Below, one piece after another: positions 9,541 through 18,379 of a stretch of 64,000 nucleotides of DNA. The DNA lies in NCBI RefSeq assembly GCF_003966125.1, contig NZ_RXMA01000006.1, positions 172,581 through 236,580 of the forward strand. The letters run 5' to 3'. The notes below the pieces were generated by a model. The model made no database searches, was not told where the DNA came from, and saw nothing but the letters and a program-made list of their open reading frames with translations. Numbering within the stretch: position 1 is the stretch's first letter; each line of letters starts with the position of its first letter. The stretch is from Azospirillum griseum (GTDB taxonomy: Bacteria > Pseudomonadota > Alphaproteobacteria > Azospirillales > Azospirillaceae). The position numbers and the translations under genes were made by a program.

Positions 9541-9776
9541 GTGTACCCCACCTCATGCCTGTTCAAATGTCTTGTGCGTTGGTTCATCCAGCGCTTCGTT
9601 CATCACGGTATCATTGAACTTTCCACGCCAACAGGGGGCGCGCGGACGGACCTTACCGCAGTTGCGAAAAAGTCACGATCTTGCGCGACCACAGGGCTGC
9701 GCCTTTCATCCGTTCGCGATCATCAGTATATAGAAGGGTGAGCGGGCAAACTGTTGATGACGGGGTGACTTGGGCG

Positions 9777-10703
9777 ATGGTGTCGTTGGCGGCCTCCTCC
9801 TTCGATGGCGGGTCCCCATCCGCTGGCGGGATGGGCGGGCCGGGTCGTGGCGTCGTCACAGGGAAATATTTCAATTTCAAACCCTTGCCACCGACCAACG
9901 ACATTCTGGGAAACCCCTTGGTGGTTCCCGATCTGCCCACCAACAAACTGCCCAAGGAGACGTTCGGCAGCCGGATGAAGCGGTTTCTGGCCCGCTTCAG
10001 CCTTGGCAGCCAATCGGCGGACACCCGGTTGCGCTGGAAGCTCTACGACATGATCCAGGCGACGATGGCCTCTCTGTCGCCTTCAGCGACAATTGCGGCG
10101 GACAAGCGTGCGCCCGCCAAGCGCAAAAACCTGTCGATTCCGATCATCGTTGTCCGTCACCCTTATCACCTGCGCCATGTGTTTGACATGCTGCCGCAAA
10201 TTCCCGACACGCTGAAGATTGAACAGCGTTATCTGGAACTGTTGATGAACAAGGCGCTGAAGCGCTACGCCGAACAAATGGGTTTGGTCAAAGGCAGCCC
10301 CTTTTCCTTTGAACATGAGGCGCGAGAGTATTTTTTTGCAGGCTTCAAAATGGAAAAGGCCATCAAGAAGCTCAACACGCCGGACGAAAAATTTGCAGCA
10401 CTCCAAGCCATCTACACCAGTTATTTTCATGGACGGAATTATTATCTGTTCGCGCTGATACGCCGTGAGAAATTGGATCCGGACAGCAAGTTGTTCATGC
10501 TGTTTGCCCGAGCGGTCTATTTCATGGCGCGCATCGACTGGAACGGTGAACTTCTGGACAAACCCAGCCCGCGTTCAATGCCCAATCGGGAAACCATGAT
10601 GTTCTTCGTTGAACGTGACAAGTCGGTCGTGGCGCGCTATCGCAGCGATCAGGATTTTCAGCGCCAGGTCAAAGCGGTGCTGGAAGCGTTTCCGGCGTCG
10701 TAA
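9777..10703 (+). CDS. Hypothetical protein, 308 residues
   Basis: I do not recognise this protein. It has a Gly/Ser-rich N-terminus (residues 1-30), no clear signal peptide or membrane segment, then a probably alpha-helical body rich in charged and aromatic residues (for example KIEQRYLELLMNKALKRY and AIYTSYFHGRNYYLFALI). Codon use resembles its neighbours. The ATG at 9777 follows GGGGTGA at useful spacing; earlier in-frame starts are a GTG at 9738 and a TTG at 9681 with poorer sites. A TATATA stretch about 50 bp upstream could belong to a promoter. It ends 13 bp before the LprI-domain gene, suggesting a two-gene operon. Confidence 0.65.
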   Translation: MVSLAASSFDGGSPSAGGMGGPGRGVVTGKYFNFKPLPPTNDILGNPLVVPDLPTNKLPKETFGSRMKRFLARFSLGSQSADTRLRWKLYDMIQATMASLSPSATIAADKRAPAKRKNLSIPIIVVRHPYHLRHVFDMLPQIPDTLKIEQRYLELLMNKALKRYAEQMGLVKGSPFSFEHEAREYFFAGFKMEKAIKKLNTPDEKFAALQAIYTSYFHGRNYYLFALIRREKLDPDSKLFMLFARAVYFMARIDWNGELLDKPSPRSMPNRETMMFFVERDKSVVARYRSDQDFQRQVKAVLEAFPAS

Positions 10704-10716
10704 GGGGGACTTGCCG

Positions 10717-11508
10717 ATGCGGCCCATTTGGTTTGGCGCGGTTGGGGTGGTTCTGGGGATTGGTTGGGTGTCCGGGTCTGCCGCTGCGTCCACGACCTGC
10801 GCGTCTGCGGACAGCCCAGCGTCGCAGTTGATCTGCCGGGACGACGCGCTGTCCCAGGCGGCGGCGGCGGTGGATGGCGCGCTGGCCGCGCTGGGTGAAA
10901 CCACCGACGCCCACGGTCGCCTGGCCATCGAGGCGCAGCAGACGCTTTGGCAATCCCGCCGCAACGACATCTGTCCGGTGTCGGCGGCTGATCTCGACGA
11001 CCCTGTGGCGGCGAAGGCCAAGGCGGAATGCGTGCTGCACAGCCTTGTCGAGCGCGCCGCCGAGATCGAGGCGCAACGGGCGGCGCGCGCGAGACCGGTG
11101 ACGGGCACCCCGCTGACCATCACCGACGCGACCGCCCCGCGCATTGTGGCTGCGTCCCAACGCCCCGTCGCCTTGACCCGCCCGGTGTCGGTGAATGTTC
11201 TGGTCGGGCGCTGGGCCAAGGCCGATCCGATCAACCGCACGCCCATCGATGATTGCCGCAACTCCTATTTCGAAGTCACGCGGGAACAGGCGGTCGCTCT
11301 TATTGACCCGCGCGTTCCGGGCCTTCCCATCGAAGGTCGTTTGGCGGCAACCACGGAGTTCAGCCAAGGCGTGCAAATGGTGGGTTCCAACGGTCAGACC
11401 AAGGCCTTTCTGCGCTTGGACGCGGCGGAGACACCGCGCCTGGATCGTTTGACGATTCGCCTCGACCCGCCGTCCAGTTTTGCCGCGACCTTTGTCCGGT
11501 GCCGGTGA
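10717..11508 (+). CDS. Exported LprI/DUF1311-domain protein
   Basis: A 263-residue protein with a Sec signal peptide (MRPIWFGAVGVVLGIGWVSGSAAA). Its N-terminal domain is of the lysozyme-inhibitor LprI (DUF1311) type: paired cysteines in CASADSPASQLIC, the LWQSRRNDIC segment and a terminal helix in which another Cys follows AKAKAE. The rest (about residues 125-263) is unassigned and ends near a further Cys. LprI of Mycobacterium inhibits lysozyme; in proteobacteria the domain is widespread with few proven roles. The ATG at 10717 has a strong ribosome binding site (AGGGGGAC). It follows the orphan 308-residue gene closely. A second LprI-domain protein occurs at 52427-53659. Confidence 0.75.
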   Translation: MRPIWFGAVGVVLGIGWVSGSAAASTTCASADSPASQLICRDDALSQAAAAVDGALAALGETTDAHGRLAIEAQQTLWQSRRNDICPVSAADLDDPVAAKAKAECVLHSLVERAAEIEAQRAARARPVTGTPLTITDATAPRIVAASQRPVALTRPVSVNVLVGRWAKADPINRTPIDDCRNSYFEVTREQAVALIDPRVPGLPIEGRLAATTEFSQGVQMVGSNGQTKAFLRLDAAETPRLDRLTIRLDPPSSFAATFVRCR

Positions 11509-11516
11509 TCGGCACC
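11498..11516. terminator. Possible hairpin between convergent genes
   Basis: GGTGCCG (11498-11504) and CGGCACC (11510-11516) form a perfect 7-bp stem spanning the stop codon of the LprI-domain gene, just before the convergent epimerase gene ends. There is no T-run, so intrinsic termination is doubtful. Confidence 0.3.
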
Positions 11517-11523
11517 CGTCCGG

Positions 11524-12426
11524 TCAGAAGGACGACAGGCGGAACCGCAAGGTGCCGCTCACCCGCTCGCCGGGAGCAAGCGCGATCACCCCGGCATCGT
11601 CCACATCGGGGCGGTTGAGCGCGTTGGTCATGTGACTGACCGGTTCCAGACACAGATAGTTCTCGCCCGCCGGAGCGTAGACGATCACATGCCCGAAGGG
11701 GCCATCGGCCAGCAGAGTGACGGTGGTCCCCGCTGTCGGTCCGCTGGTCCACTGGATCGCGGCGTGTCCATCCCAGCCGGTGAACCCATGATCCAGAACC
11801 ACCGAATCCTCCAGGATCAGACCATCGGGAAAAGAGAGGGACGGTGGCAGAGGGTGATGGGCGTGAGGGAGCATTGCGCTGTCGTTGTCCCACACACCGC
11901 CCACCCTCATCGTGATCCGGGTTCCGGGTGGTTTGGGGAAATAGGGGTGCAGACCGAAGCCGGCGGGCATGGTCTCATCGGACTCATTGAGCAGTTCCAG
12001 CCGGATCGACAAGCCGTCATCCTCCAGCGCGATGGTCTGGTGGGCGCTGTACCGCCATGGCCACGCATCGGCGCTGTGATGCAGAGCCAACCGCAAGGCC
12101 CGGGTGCTGCGGTCTTCCACCGTCCAGCCACGGGTCCAGCCATGGCCGTGTATGGCGTGTAAAAAACCCGGATCATGTGGAAGCGTCACCGCACGCCCTT
12201 GGAAGGTGAAACGACCGGCGGCGATGCGGTTGGAAAAGGGAACCAGCGGAAAGCAACCGCAGTCGGTGGGTGACACGGCGCGCGTCGGATCGGCCGGGCG
12301 GAGCAGGTCAACCGGGCCTTGCGCACCGATTCGCGACCAGGACAACAGGGAACCGCCGCAGCCAGGAGCGAGGCGGCAGGTCTGATCGTTGTGCTGCAAC
12401 GCAACAACATTATCCATAGGGATCAT
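11524..12426 (-). CDS. Aldose 1-epimerase family protein
   Basis: A 300-residue protein of the galactose mutarotase-like fold. It interconverts alpha and beta anomers of aldoses or acts on hexose phosphates. Visible family signatures are HGHGWTRGW around residue 93-101 (active-site His), FGLHPYF with His160, and the late catalytic Glu in ENYLCLEPVSH. It lacks a signal peptide and is cytoplasmic. The ATG at 12426 (MIPMDN) follows GGAGAG at about 4-5 bp; the next ATG, three codons in, is an alternative. It is transcribed divergently from the kinase gene and has no sugar-catabolic neighbours, so the physiological sugar cannot be named. Confidence 0.87.
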   Translation of the reverse strand: MIPMDNVVALQHNDQTCRLAPGCGGSLLSWSRIGAQGPVDLLRPADPTRAVSPTDCGCFPLVPFSNRIAAGRFTFQGRAVTLPHDPGFLHAIHGHGWTRGWTVEDRSTRALRLALHHSADAWPWRYSAHQTIALEDDGLSIRLELLNESDETMPAGFGLHPYFPKPPGTRITMRVGGVWDNDSAMLPHAHHPLPPSLSFPDGLILEDSVVLDHGFTGWDGHAAIQWTSGPTAGTTVTLLADGPFGHVIVYAPAGENYLCLEPVSHMTNALNRPDVDDAGVIALAPGERVSGTLRFRLSSF

Positions 12427-12639
12427 AAGACTCTCCGCATCGGCTGCTCCTGATTTTATCGCACATGCGAAGATGGAAGGAAACCGGTGCTGTTGCGTTG
12501 CAAACGCTTCCCAAAGCCGGGGAGAAACCCTATGCTTTTGTCGAAAAATGTCGTTATCGTATACGCGTCCTTTACCATCGCACCGGCACACTGCTTCAGC
12601 CTTGCGTCGCCGACCGATTGCCCTCCCTGAAAGGTTCGA

Positions 12640-15342
12640 GTGTCCAGCCCGCTGCCAAACCGCCCGGTTGCGCCCCCGTCCACCACCACCATCGGGTCCG
12701 TCGAAGAGGCGGAGCTGTGCGCGACTTTGAGCGATTTCCACGCGTGGCAATCGCGCATCGTGATTGGTGTCGCTCTGCGCTCCTATCTTGATCCGCTCGT
12801 GCTGACCCCGACTGAAATCATCCACAACGCCAAGGCGTTGAAGGCGTTGCTGGAAACGGGGCAACTGGTCGAGGCCGCCGCTGCGAAGATCGCGACCGTC
12901 CAGGCGCGCGCGCCGGGGCAGGAGCAACGGGCACGGCGCATGGCGATTCAGACCGCCATCGATGAAACCTGGGGTCGTGCGCGCATCGCCCAAGTGTCCT
13001 TCGGCGGCTTTCCCAAAGGGCGCTGGATCGATTCGGTTCTGGCGGCGGCACCGGGAAAATCACCGACCGGCGACATCGGGTATGACCTGCGGGTGGCGTT
13101 GAGCCTTGAGCTGTCGGAGCTGCGCGGTTGGTCGACGAAGCTGGATCGTTTGCTCGACCTGTTCCAATGGGACAAGGATGACCGGCTGAACGAAGCGATC
13201 GACGGCGTGATCGGTGACATTCTCGCATCCGTCGCCGCCGGGTTCGAGCTGTTCGGCAACACGTTGCTGCCCGGCACGTTGCTGGTCACGCTGTGCGAGC
13301 TTCTCTTCGGACGCATGACCGTCGATGCGGCGGGCCCCGGTCGCCTGGGTACACTCAACGCACTGTTCCGTCAGGGAAAACTTCCGCAAGCCCGCGCGGC
13401 GGTGTTGGACCGGATTCGGCGCCAATTGAAAGCGCCTCAGCCTTTGGGGCGTGGTGCGCTGGACCAGGAAAGCGAGCTTCTGAAGACGCTGTCCGGTCAT
13501 CTGTTGACGCGTAACGGCCTGGTCGGTGGCTCGGCGATGGCCGATGGGTTGACCGTCCGCTATTCCCGTCGCTTGGAGCAGGGGGGGGCCAGCGCCTACC
13601 GCAAATCCATCGTCGGGGTCAGCGAAGGTCAAGCGGACCTGATCTGCCGGATTCATTATCTGGCGGCGGTTGCCGGCACCCCAGCGGCGGAACGGCACAT
13701 GGACGAGGTTGTGGCGTCGCTGGAAGCGGCGGTCGGCAACGAGGTCCTGATCGAAAACATGCTGGTGCAGACGCCGGACACCACGCTGCTGGAGCAAGGA
13801 TTCGCCGCCGCGATCGCCGCGATTCGCAACTCTTCCCTGCCGGACGACGCCCGCGCGCGCATCACGACGCGGGCGGAACGGGCTGTGGACGAATTCGTGC
13901 AGTCCGGGCGGCTTGCCGCACGGCTTCGCCAGATCGAGCCGGTGTTGCGTCGGCGGACCATCCGGTTGGCGGAGATCGCCTGTTCCAGCCTTCTGCGGGA
14001 TGACGGTGCGCGTCCGCAGATGCGTCAGCACATTCTGGACATCATCCGGCAACCGCAGTTCCAGGCCGATCTGGCCTCGCAGCAAAACAACGACATCGCC
14101 CAGGCCGAGGTCCGTCGCCTGTTTGAGCTGTTGGAGCGGTTGCGGCAATTCTCCGCTTCCCCCGCACCAGCCCAGGTGGTGGCCTCGAACCCGGCTGTGC
14201 CGGTGGCGCTCAGCCCGATGGCGGCCACCGTGGCGGTTCCGGTGGCTGCGGGACGGGCGGTGGAAACCATCGTGGCGGCGCCACCACGACGCGCCTCGGC
14301 GGGCGGGGCGGCGGATGCGGCGGTGACGGTGATGGCCCCGCGCGGGGTTGCCGCAGTGGCTCCGGCGGTGGGGCAGGTGGGGTTGTGTCCAAGCTGCTTT
14401 GCGCAAAAGATCGGACCGGAGGCGTGCCGGGAGTGCGGTTATCCGACCAAGTCCGACAACCGGCCGGGTGTGCATCTGCAACCGGGAACCCTGCTGCTGA
14501 GCCGTTACAAGACGGGCCGCATTCTGGGGCAGGGCGGCTTCGGTGCCACCTATCTGGGCTGGGATGATCGGCTGCAGGTGAAGGTGGCGATCAAGGAATA
14601 CTACCCCTCCAGCCTGATTTCCCGCGCTCAGGGTTCCAGCAACGTCATTCCCTTTTCCGATGAACACGCCGAGAGCTTCTCGTCAGGACTGACAAAGTTC
14701 CTGGATGAGGCCCGGATGCTGGCCCGCCTGCGCGACATCAAGGAAATCGTCGGCGTTCAGGATTTCTTTGAGGAAAACGCCACCGCCTACCTCGTCATGG
14801 AGCTGCTGGAGGGCCGCACCATGAAGAAATACCTCTCCGACAGCGGCGGGCGGCTGGACGTGCGGCGCACCCTGTCGGTGCTCGGGCCGATCATGAAGGC
14901 GTTGCAGACGATCCATGAACAGGGCCTGATCCACCGCGACATCAGCCCCGACAACATCTTTCTGACCAACAGCGGCGAACGCAAGCTGTTGGATTTCGGT
15001 GCCGCGCGTCAGGCGGGCGGCGGGCAGGGCGGCGGCTTGACCGTCATTCTCAAGCCTGGATTCGCTCCGCCGGAGCAATATTCGAACGAGGGCAAGCAAG
15101 GCCCCTGGTCGGACGTGTACGCCATCTGCGCCACCATCTACCTCGCGCTGACCGGCAGGACACCCCCCGACGCCACCGCGCGTTTCATGAACGACAAGGT
15201 CCCCAAACCCGCTGAAATGGGCGTTGGCTTGCCCGTCGGCTTTGAAAAGGTGCTGATGGCCGGTTTGTCCATGCGCTGGCAGGAACGGCCCCAAAGCATG
15301 CGCGATCTGCTGCGACTGATGAACAACGCGCTGGGCGGATGA
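12640..15342 (+). CDS. Serine/threonine protein kinase with zinc ribbon and novel helical N-terminal half
   Basis: A 900-residue protein. The C-terminal kinase domain (about 620-900) has the glycine loop GQGGFG near 629, the ATP-binding lysine at 652 (VAIKE), catalytic Asp767 in HRDISPDN and DFG Asp785. The usual catalytic-loop lysine (HRDxKPxN) is Ser here, as in a recognisable bacterial subgroup. Immediately before the kinase is a four-cysteine zinc ribbon (CPSC at 583-586, CREC about 12 residues later). Residues 1-500 are a mostly helical region I cannot assign, joined by an Ala/Val-rich linker (about 510-575). No transmembrane segment is evident, so it is probably a soluble regulator. The start is GTG at 12640 after AAAGG. 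A strong terminator follows. Substrates are not indicated by the neighbours. Confidence 0.85.
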   Translation: MSSPLPNRPVAPPSTTTIGSVEEAELCATLSDFHAWQSRIVIGVALRSYLDPLVLTPTEIIHNAKALKALLETGQLVEAAAAKIATVQARAPGQEQRARRMAIQTAIDETWGRARIAQVSFGGFPKGRWIDSVLAAAPGKSPTGDIGYDLRVALSLELSELRGWSTKLDRLLDLFQWDKDDRLNEAIDGVIGDILASVAAGFELFGNTLLPGTLLVTLCELLFGRMTVDAAGPGRLGTLNALFRQGKLPQARAAVLDRIRRQLKAPQPLGRGALDQESELLKTLSGHLLTRNGLVGGSAMADGLTVRYSRRLEQGGASAYRKSIVGVSEGQADLICRIHYLAAVAGTPAAERHMDEVVASLEAAVGNEVLIENMLVQTPDTTLLEQGFAAAIAAIRNSSLPDDARARITTRAERAVDEFVQSGRLAARLRQIEPVLRRRTIRLAEIACSSLLRDDGARPQMRQHILDIIRQPQFQADLASQQNNDIAQAEVRRLFELLERLRQFSASPAPAQVVASNPAVPVALSPMAATVAVPVAAGRAVETIVAAPPRRASAGGAADAAVTVMAPRGVAAVAPAVGQVGLCPSCFAQKIGPEACRECGYPTKSDNRPGVHLQPGTLLLSRYKTGRILGQGGFGATYLGWDDRLQVKVAIKEYYPSSLISRAQGSSNVIPFSDEHAESFSSGLTKFLDEARMLARLRDIKEIVGVQDFFEENATAYLVMELLEGRTMKKYLSDSGGRLDVRRTLSVLGPIMKALQTIHEQGLIHRDISPDNIFLTNSGERKLLDFGAARQAGGGQGGGLTVILKPGFAPPEQYSNEGKQGPWSDVYAICATIYLALTGRTPPDATARFMNDKVPKPAEMGVGLPVGFEKVLMAGLSMRWQERPQSMRDLLRLMNNALGG

Positions 15343-15363
15343 TCTCTTGCCCTTCAGGCAACA

Positions 15364-15393
15364 AAAAAGGGACTGGCTTGCCAGTCCCTTTTT
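15364..15393. terminator. Bidirectional intrinsic terminator
   Basis: A perfect 13-bp stem (15364-15376 with 15381-15393, loop CTTG) carries an A-run on one side and a T-run on the other. It sits between the convergent kinase and cyclophilin genes and can serve both strands. Confidence 0.92.
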
Positions 15394-15411
15394 GTGTTTG
15401 GCGTGGACGGA

Positions 15412-15963
<552 letters not shown>

Positions 15964-16121
15964 GGGAAACACTCCGATGAGCCGAATTCCGCGCCGGGGA
16001 CCATAGGGGAAAACACGCCCCGTGCAAAGCCGCCCGACGCGCGGAACTCTATCCTTCCGATGTCACGGACGATAGGGTCGTGCGCGGGTGTTTCTGCGGT
16101 TGTCACCACAGGAGGGGGCGG

Positions 16122-17768
16122 ATGGGCGCGCGCGGGCGATGGGCGGCGGCGGTTGGGCTGGTGGCGCTGGCCACCAGCGCGGCTGCGGCGGTTGGCCTGC
16201 GGGCAACGCTCGACCGTTTGACCGCAACGGCGCTGGAGTCGGCGCTGGGCGCTGGAACCGTGGCCCGGTTGGACGAGGTGCGCCTGTCGCTGTTGCCGCC
16301 GGAGGTCAGCGGAACCCTGACTCTCGCCCGTACTGCCGATGACGGGGTGAGCGGACGGATTGCGCTGTCGGGCGTGTTGGCGCTGCGCCTCGGTTGGGAC
16401 GGCGTGACCCTGTCCCCGCCCGGTTGCCTGACGCTGCGGGCGGAGACGTTGGCGCTGAACCGCAGCCCGCTGACCGTCGATCCGGGTGGAACGCTGTGCG
16501 CGTTCGATGGGCACCCGTTGATGCGTTGGACCGCAAACGGCCTGGAGTTTGCCGCCCGCTTGGCGCTTCCCATGGTGGCAGCCCCAGCCATGGCGCTCCG
16601 GGCCGATGCCGTCACCGTGTCGCTTCAGGGCGACGCGGCCCAGTCCCTGACCATCGACGCGACGGCGATGGCGGTGCGGCACACGGTTCCCAGCCCTGGG
16701 CTGGCCCCGCTGTCGCTGGCGGCGCGCGCCATGCGTGAAGGGGGAGCGGTTCCGTGGAGCCTGTCCGCCACGGTGAGCGGGGCTGGCGGTGGTTTGGTGA
16801 TTCGCGCGAATGGAACCCATGACCCGCGCAGCGGCGTCGGTCGGCTGGACCTCCGCAGCGATCCGCTGCGCATCGGCGAGGCGGGTGTTGCGGTGGCGGC
16901 GCTGTCCCCGCGCCTGGACACGGTGCTGCGCGCCGTCTCCGGTCGTCTCACCGGGCGCGCCGGTCTGGCTTGGCAGGCGGGGGTGGTGCGCTCGACCGGC
17001 GCGCTTCGGATCGAAGCCGGCGGGGCAACTCTGGGGCCGGTGCGGGTGGCGGGGGTGAATGGGGTGGTGGCCTTGTCCAGCCTGTGGCCGCCGGTGGTCC
17101 CCGATGGGCAGCGTCTGGCGGTGGCGTTGCTGGATGTGGGGGTCCCCTTGACCGATGGGGTGATCCGGTTCGGCTACGGTCGTGACCGCCGCGTTGATGT
17201 GGATGAAGCGCGGTGGCGATGGGGCGGCGGCACGCTGAAGGCCGACCCGTTCGAGCTGTCGCCCACGGCTCCCAAGGGACTTGTCACCCTGCACGCCGAC
17301 GGCGTTGACCTTGGCGAGTTGCTCGGTCTGATCCGCGTCGATGGCGTGTCGGCCAGCGGGCGCTTGTCCGGCAGCCTGCCGGTGCGGATCGGGGAGGGAG
17401 GGGTGCGGTTGGAGGGGGCGGTCTTTGATGGGACCCAACCGGGAACCCTGCGCTACGCCCCCGCCGAACCACCCCCCGGCCTGTCGGGGCCGGAGGGAAG
17501 CCCGACCCAACTGCTGTTGGGGGCTTTGAGCGATTTCCGTTACGACAGCCTGCGCCTGACCCTGGACGGCGAAGCCGGTGGGGAACTGCGCGCGGGATTG
17601 TCGGTGCGCGGGACCAACCCGGCATTCTATGATGGTCATCCGGTGGCGTTGACCCTTACTCTGTCGGGTGCGCTCGACCGGATCCTGCGGCAGAGCCTGG
17701 ACGCTTACCGCATTCCCTATGTGGTTCGCGACCGCATGATCGGATTTGACCAGCCGAAGGACCCATGA
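16122..17768 (+). CDS. ydbH: YdbH-like AsmA-superfamily protein
   Basis: A 548-residue membrane-anchored protein with one N-terminal transmembrane helix (about residues 5-27) followed by a long beta-rich region. It resembles the YdbH family (dicarboxylate-transport/DctA-YdbH domain), which in Escherichia coli acts redundantly with TamB and YhdP in moving phospholipids toward the outer membrane. The conserved C-terminal region includes SPTAPKGLVTLHADGVDLGE and the late GALSDFRYDSLRLTLDGEAGGE stretch. The assignment is strengthened by the following YnbE-like and YdbL-like genes, the same order as in enterobacteria. The ATG at 16122 has an excellent Shine-Dalgarno sequence (AGGAGGGGG). It is shorter than the roughly 880-residue E. 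coli protein, so the bridge-forming region is reduced. Its stop codon overlaps the next start (ATGA). Confidence 0.8.
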   Translation: MGARGRWAAAVGLVALATSAAAAVGLRATLDRLTATALESALGAGTVARLDEVRLSLLPPEVSGTLTLARTADDGVSGRIALSGVLALRLGWDGVTLSPPGCLTLRAETLALNRSPLTVDPGGTLCAFDGHPLMRWTANGLEFAARLALPMVAAPAMALRADAVTVSLQGDAAQSLTIDATAMAVRHTVPSPGLAPLSLAARAMREGGAVPWSLSATVSGAGGGLVIRANGTHDPRSGVGRLDLRSDPLRIGEAGVAVAALSPRLDTVLRAVSGRLTGRAGLAWQAGVVRSTGALRIEAGGATLGPVRVAGVNGVVALSSLWPPVVPDGQRLAVALLDVGVPLTDGVIRFGYGRDRRVDVDEARWRWGGGTLKADPFELSPTAPKGLVTLHADGVDLGELLGLIRVDGVSASGRLSGSLPVRIGEGGVRLEGAVFDGTQPGTLRYAPAEPPPGLSGPEGSPTQLLLGALSDFRYDSLRLTLDGEAGGELRAGLSVRGTNPAFYDGHPVALTLTLSGALDRILRQSLDAYRIPYVVRDRMIGFDQPKDP

Positions 17769-18025
17769 CCACCGTGACGCCAAACCGCCCCATCCCTGCT
17801 CCGCTGGTCGTGCCTTGTGCGGTTCTGGCGCTGCTTGTCCTCGCCAGCGCCTGCGCGCCCACCGTGCGCATCGAGGCCCCCGACAAGCCTATTGAAATCA
17901 ACCTGAACATCCGCATTGAGCAGGAGGTGCGGGTCAAGGTGGAGCGCGACGTGGACAGTGTCATCCGCAAGGATCCGGCCCTGTTCGGCCTGCCTCCCGC
18001 CCCGGTGAAAGGACAAATTCCATGA
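17765..18025 (+). CDS. ynbE: YnbE-family lipoprotein
   Basis: A small 86-residue lipoprotein. The hydrophobic signal ends in lipobox LASAC, so the mature chain starts at Cys30 and is about 57 residues long. It contains the family stretch IEAPDKPIEINLNIRIEQEVRVKV. In E. coli, YnbE is an outer-membrane lipoprotein that partners YdbH to form an intermembrane bridge for phospholipid transport. The ATG at 17765 overlaps the ydbH stop by 4 bp and its own stop overlaps the ydbL start by 4 bp, indicating translational coupling and matched stoichiometry. Confidence 0.88.
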   Translation: MTTVTPNRPIPAPLVVPCAVLALLVLASACAPTVRIEAPDKPIEINLNIRIEQEVRVKVERDVDSVIRKDPALFGLPPAPVKGQIP

Positions 18026-18378
18026 TCTGCCGCTGGTTCACGCGATGGCTTACGCCCTGCCGGGTCGTTTGCGCGGCGCTGGTGCTGCTGGCAAGCGGGC
18101 CGTCCCTGGCGCAGGACGCCCTGAGCGCCGCCAAGGCGGCGGGGCAGATGGGCGAGCGCCCCGACGGTCTTGTCGGGGTGGTTCCCGGTGCACCTGGTGC
18201 CGTCACCACCTTGGCGGCTGAGATCAACGCCCAGCGCCTGGCCCGCTATCTGGAGATCGCGCGCGGCAACGGCACGGCGCTGGACAAGGTCCAGGCGGTG
18301 GCGGGGGAGCAACTGATCGCCCGCACCCCCACCGGGCAATTCATCATGACCCCGTCGGGCGCGTGGCAACGGAAGTGA
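18022..18378 (+). CDS. ydbL: YdbL-family (DUF1318) periplasmic protein
   Basis: A 118-residue exported protein with a signal peptide (hydrophobic residues 14-30, cleavage near SLAQD). The mature part is a DUF1318/YdbL domain: the DALSAAKAAGQMGERPDGLVG opening and EINAQRLARYLEIARGNG. In E. coli, YdbL is a periplasmic chaperone that helps YdbH and YnbE assemble correctly. It overlaps ynbE by 4 bp and ends 1 bp before the glycosyltransferase start, so all four genes look like one transcript. Confidence 0.88.
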   Translation: MICRWFTRWLTPCRVVCAALVLLASGPSLAQDALSAAKAAGQMGERPDGLVGVVPGAPGAVTTLAAEINAQRLARYLEIARGNGTALDKVQAVAGEQLIARTPTGQFIMTPSGAWQRK

Positions 18379-18379
18379 C

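Noticed and set aside
16080..16121. A longer N-terminus for the YdbH-like protein
   Set aside because: The extension is Cys/His/Arg-rich and the strong AGGAGGGGG site directly precedes the ATG at 16122.
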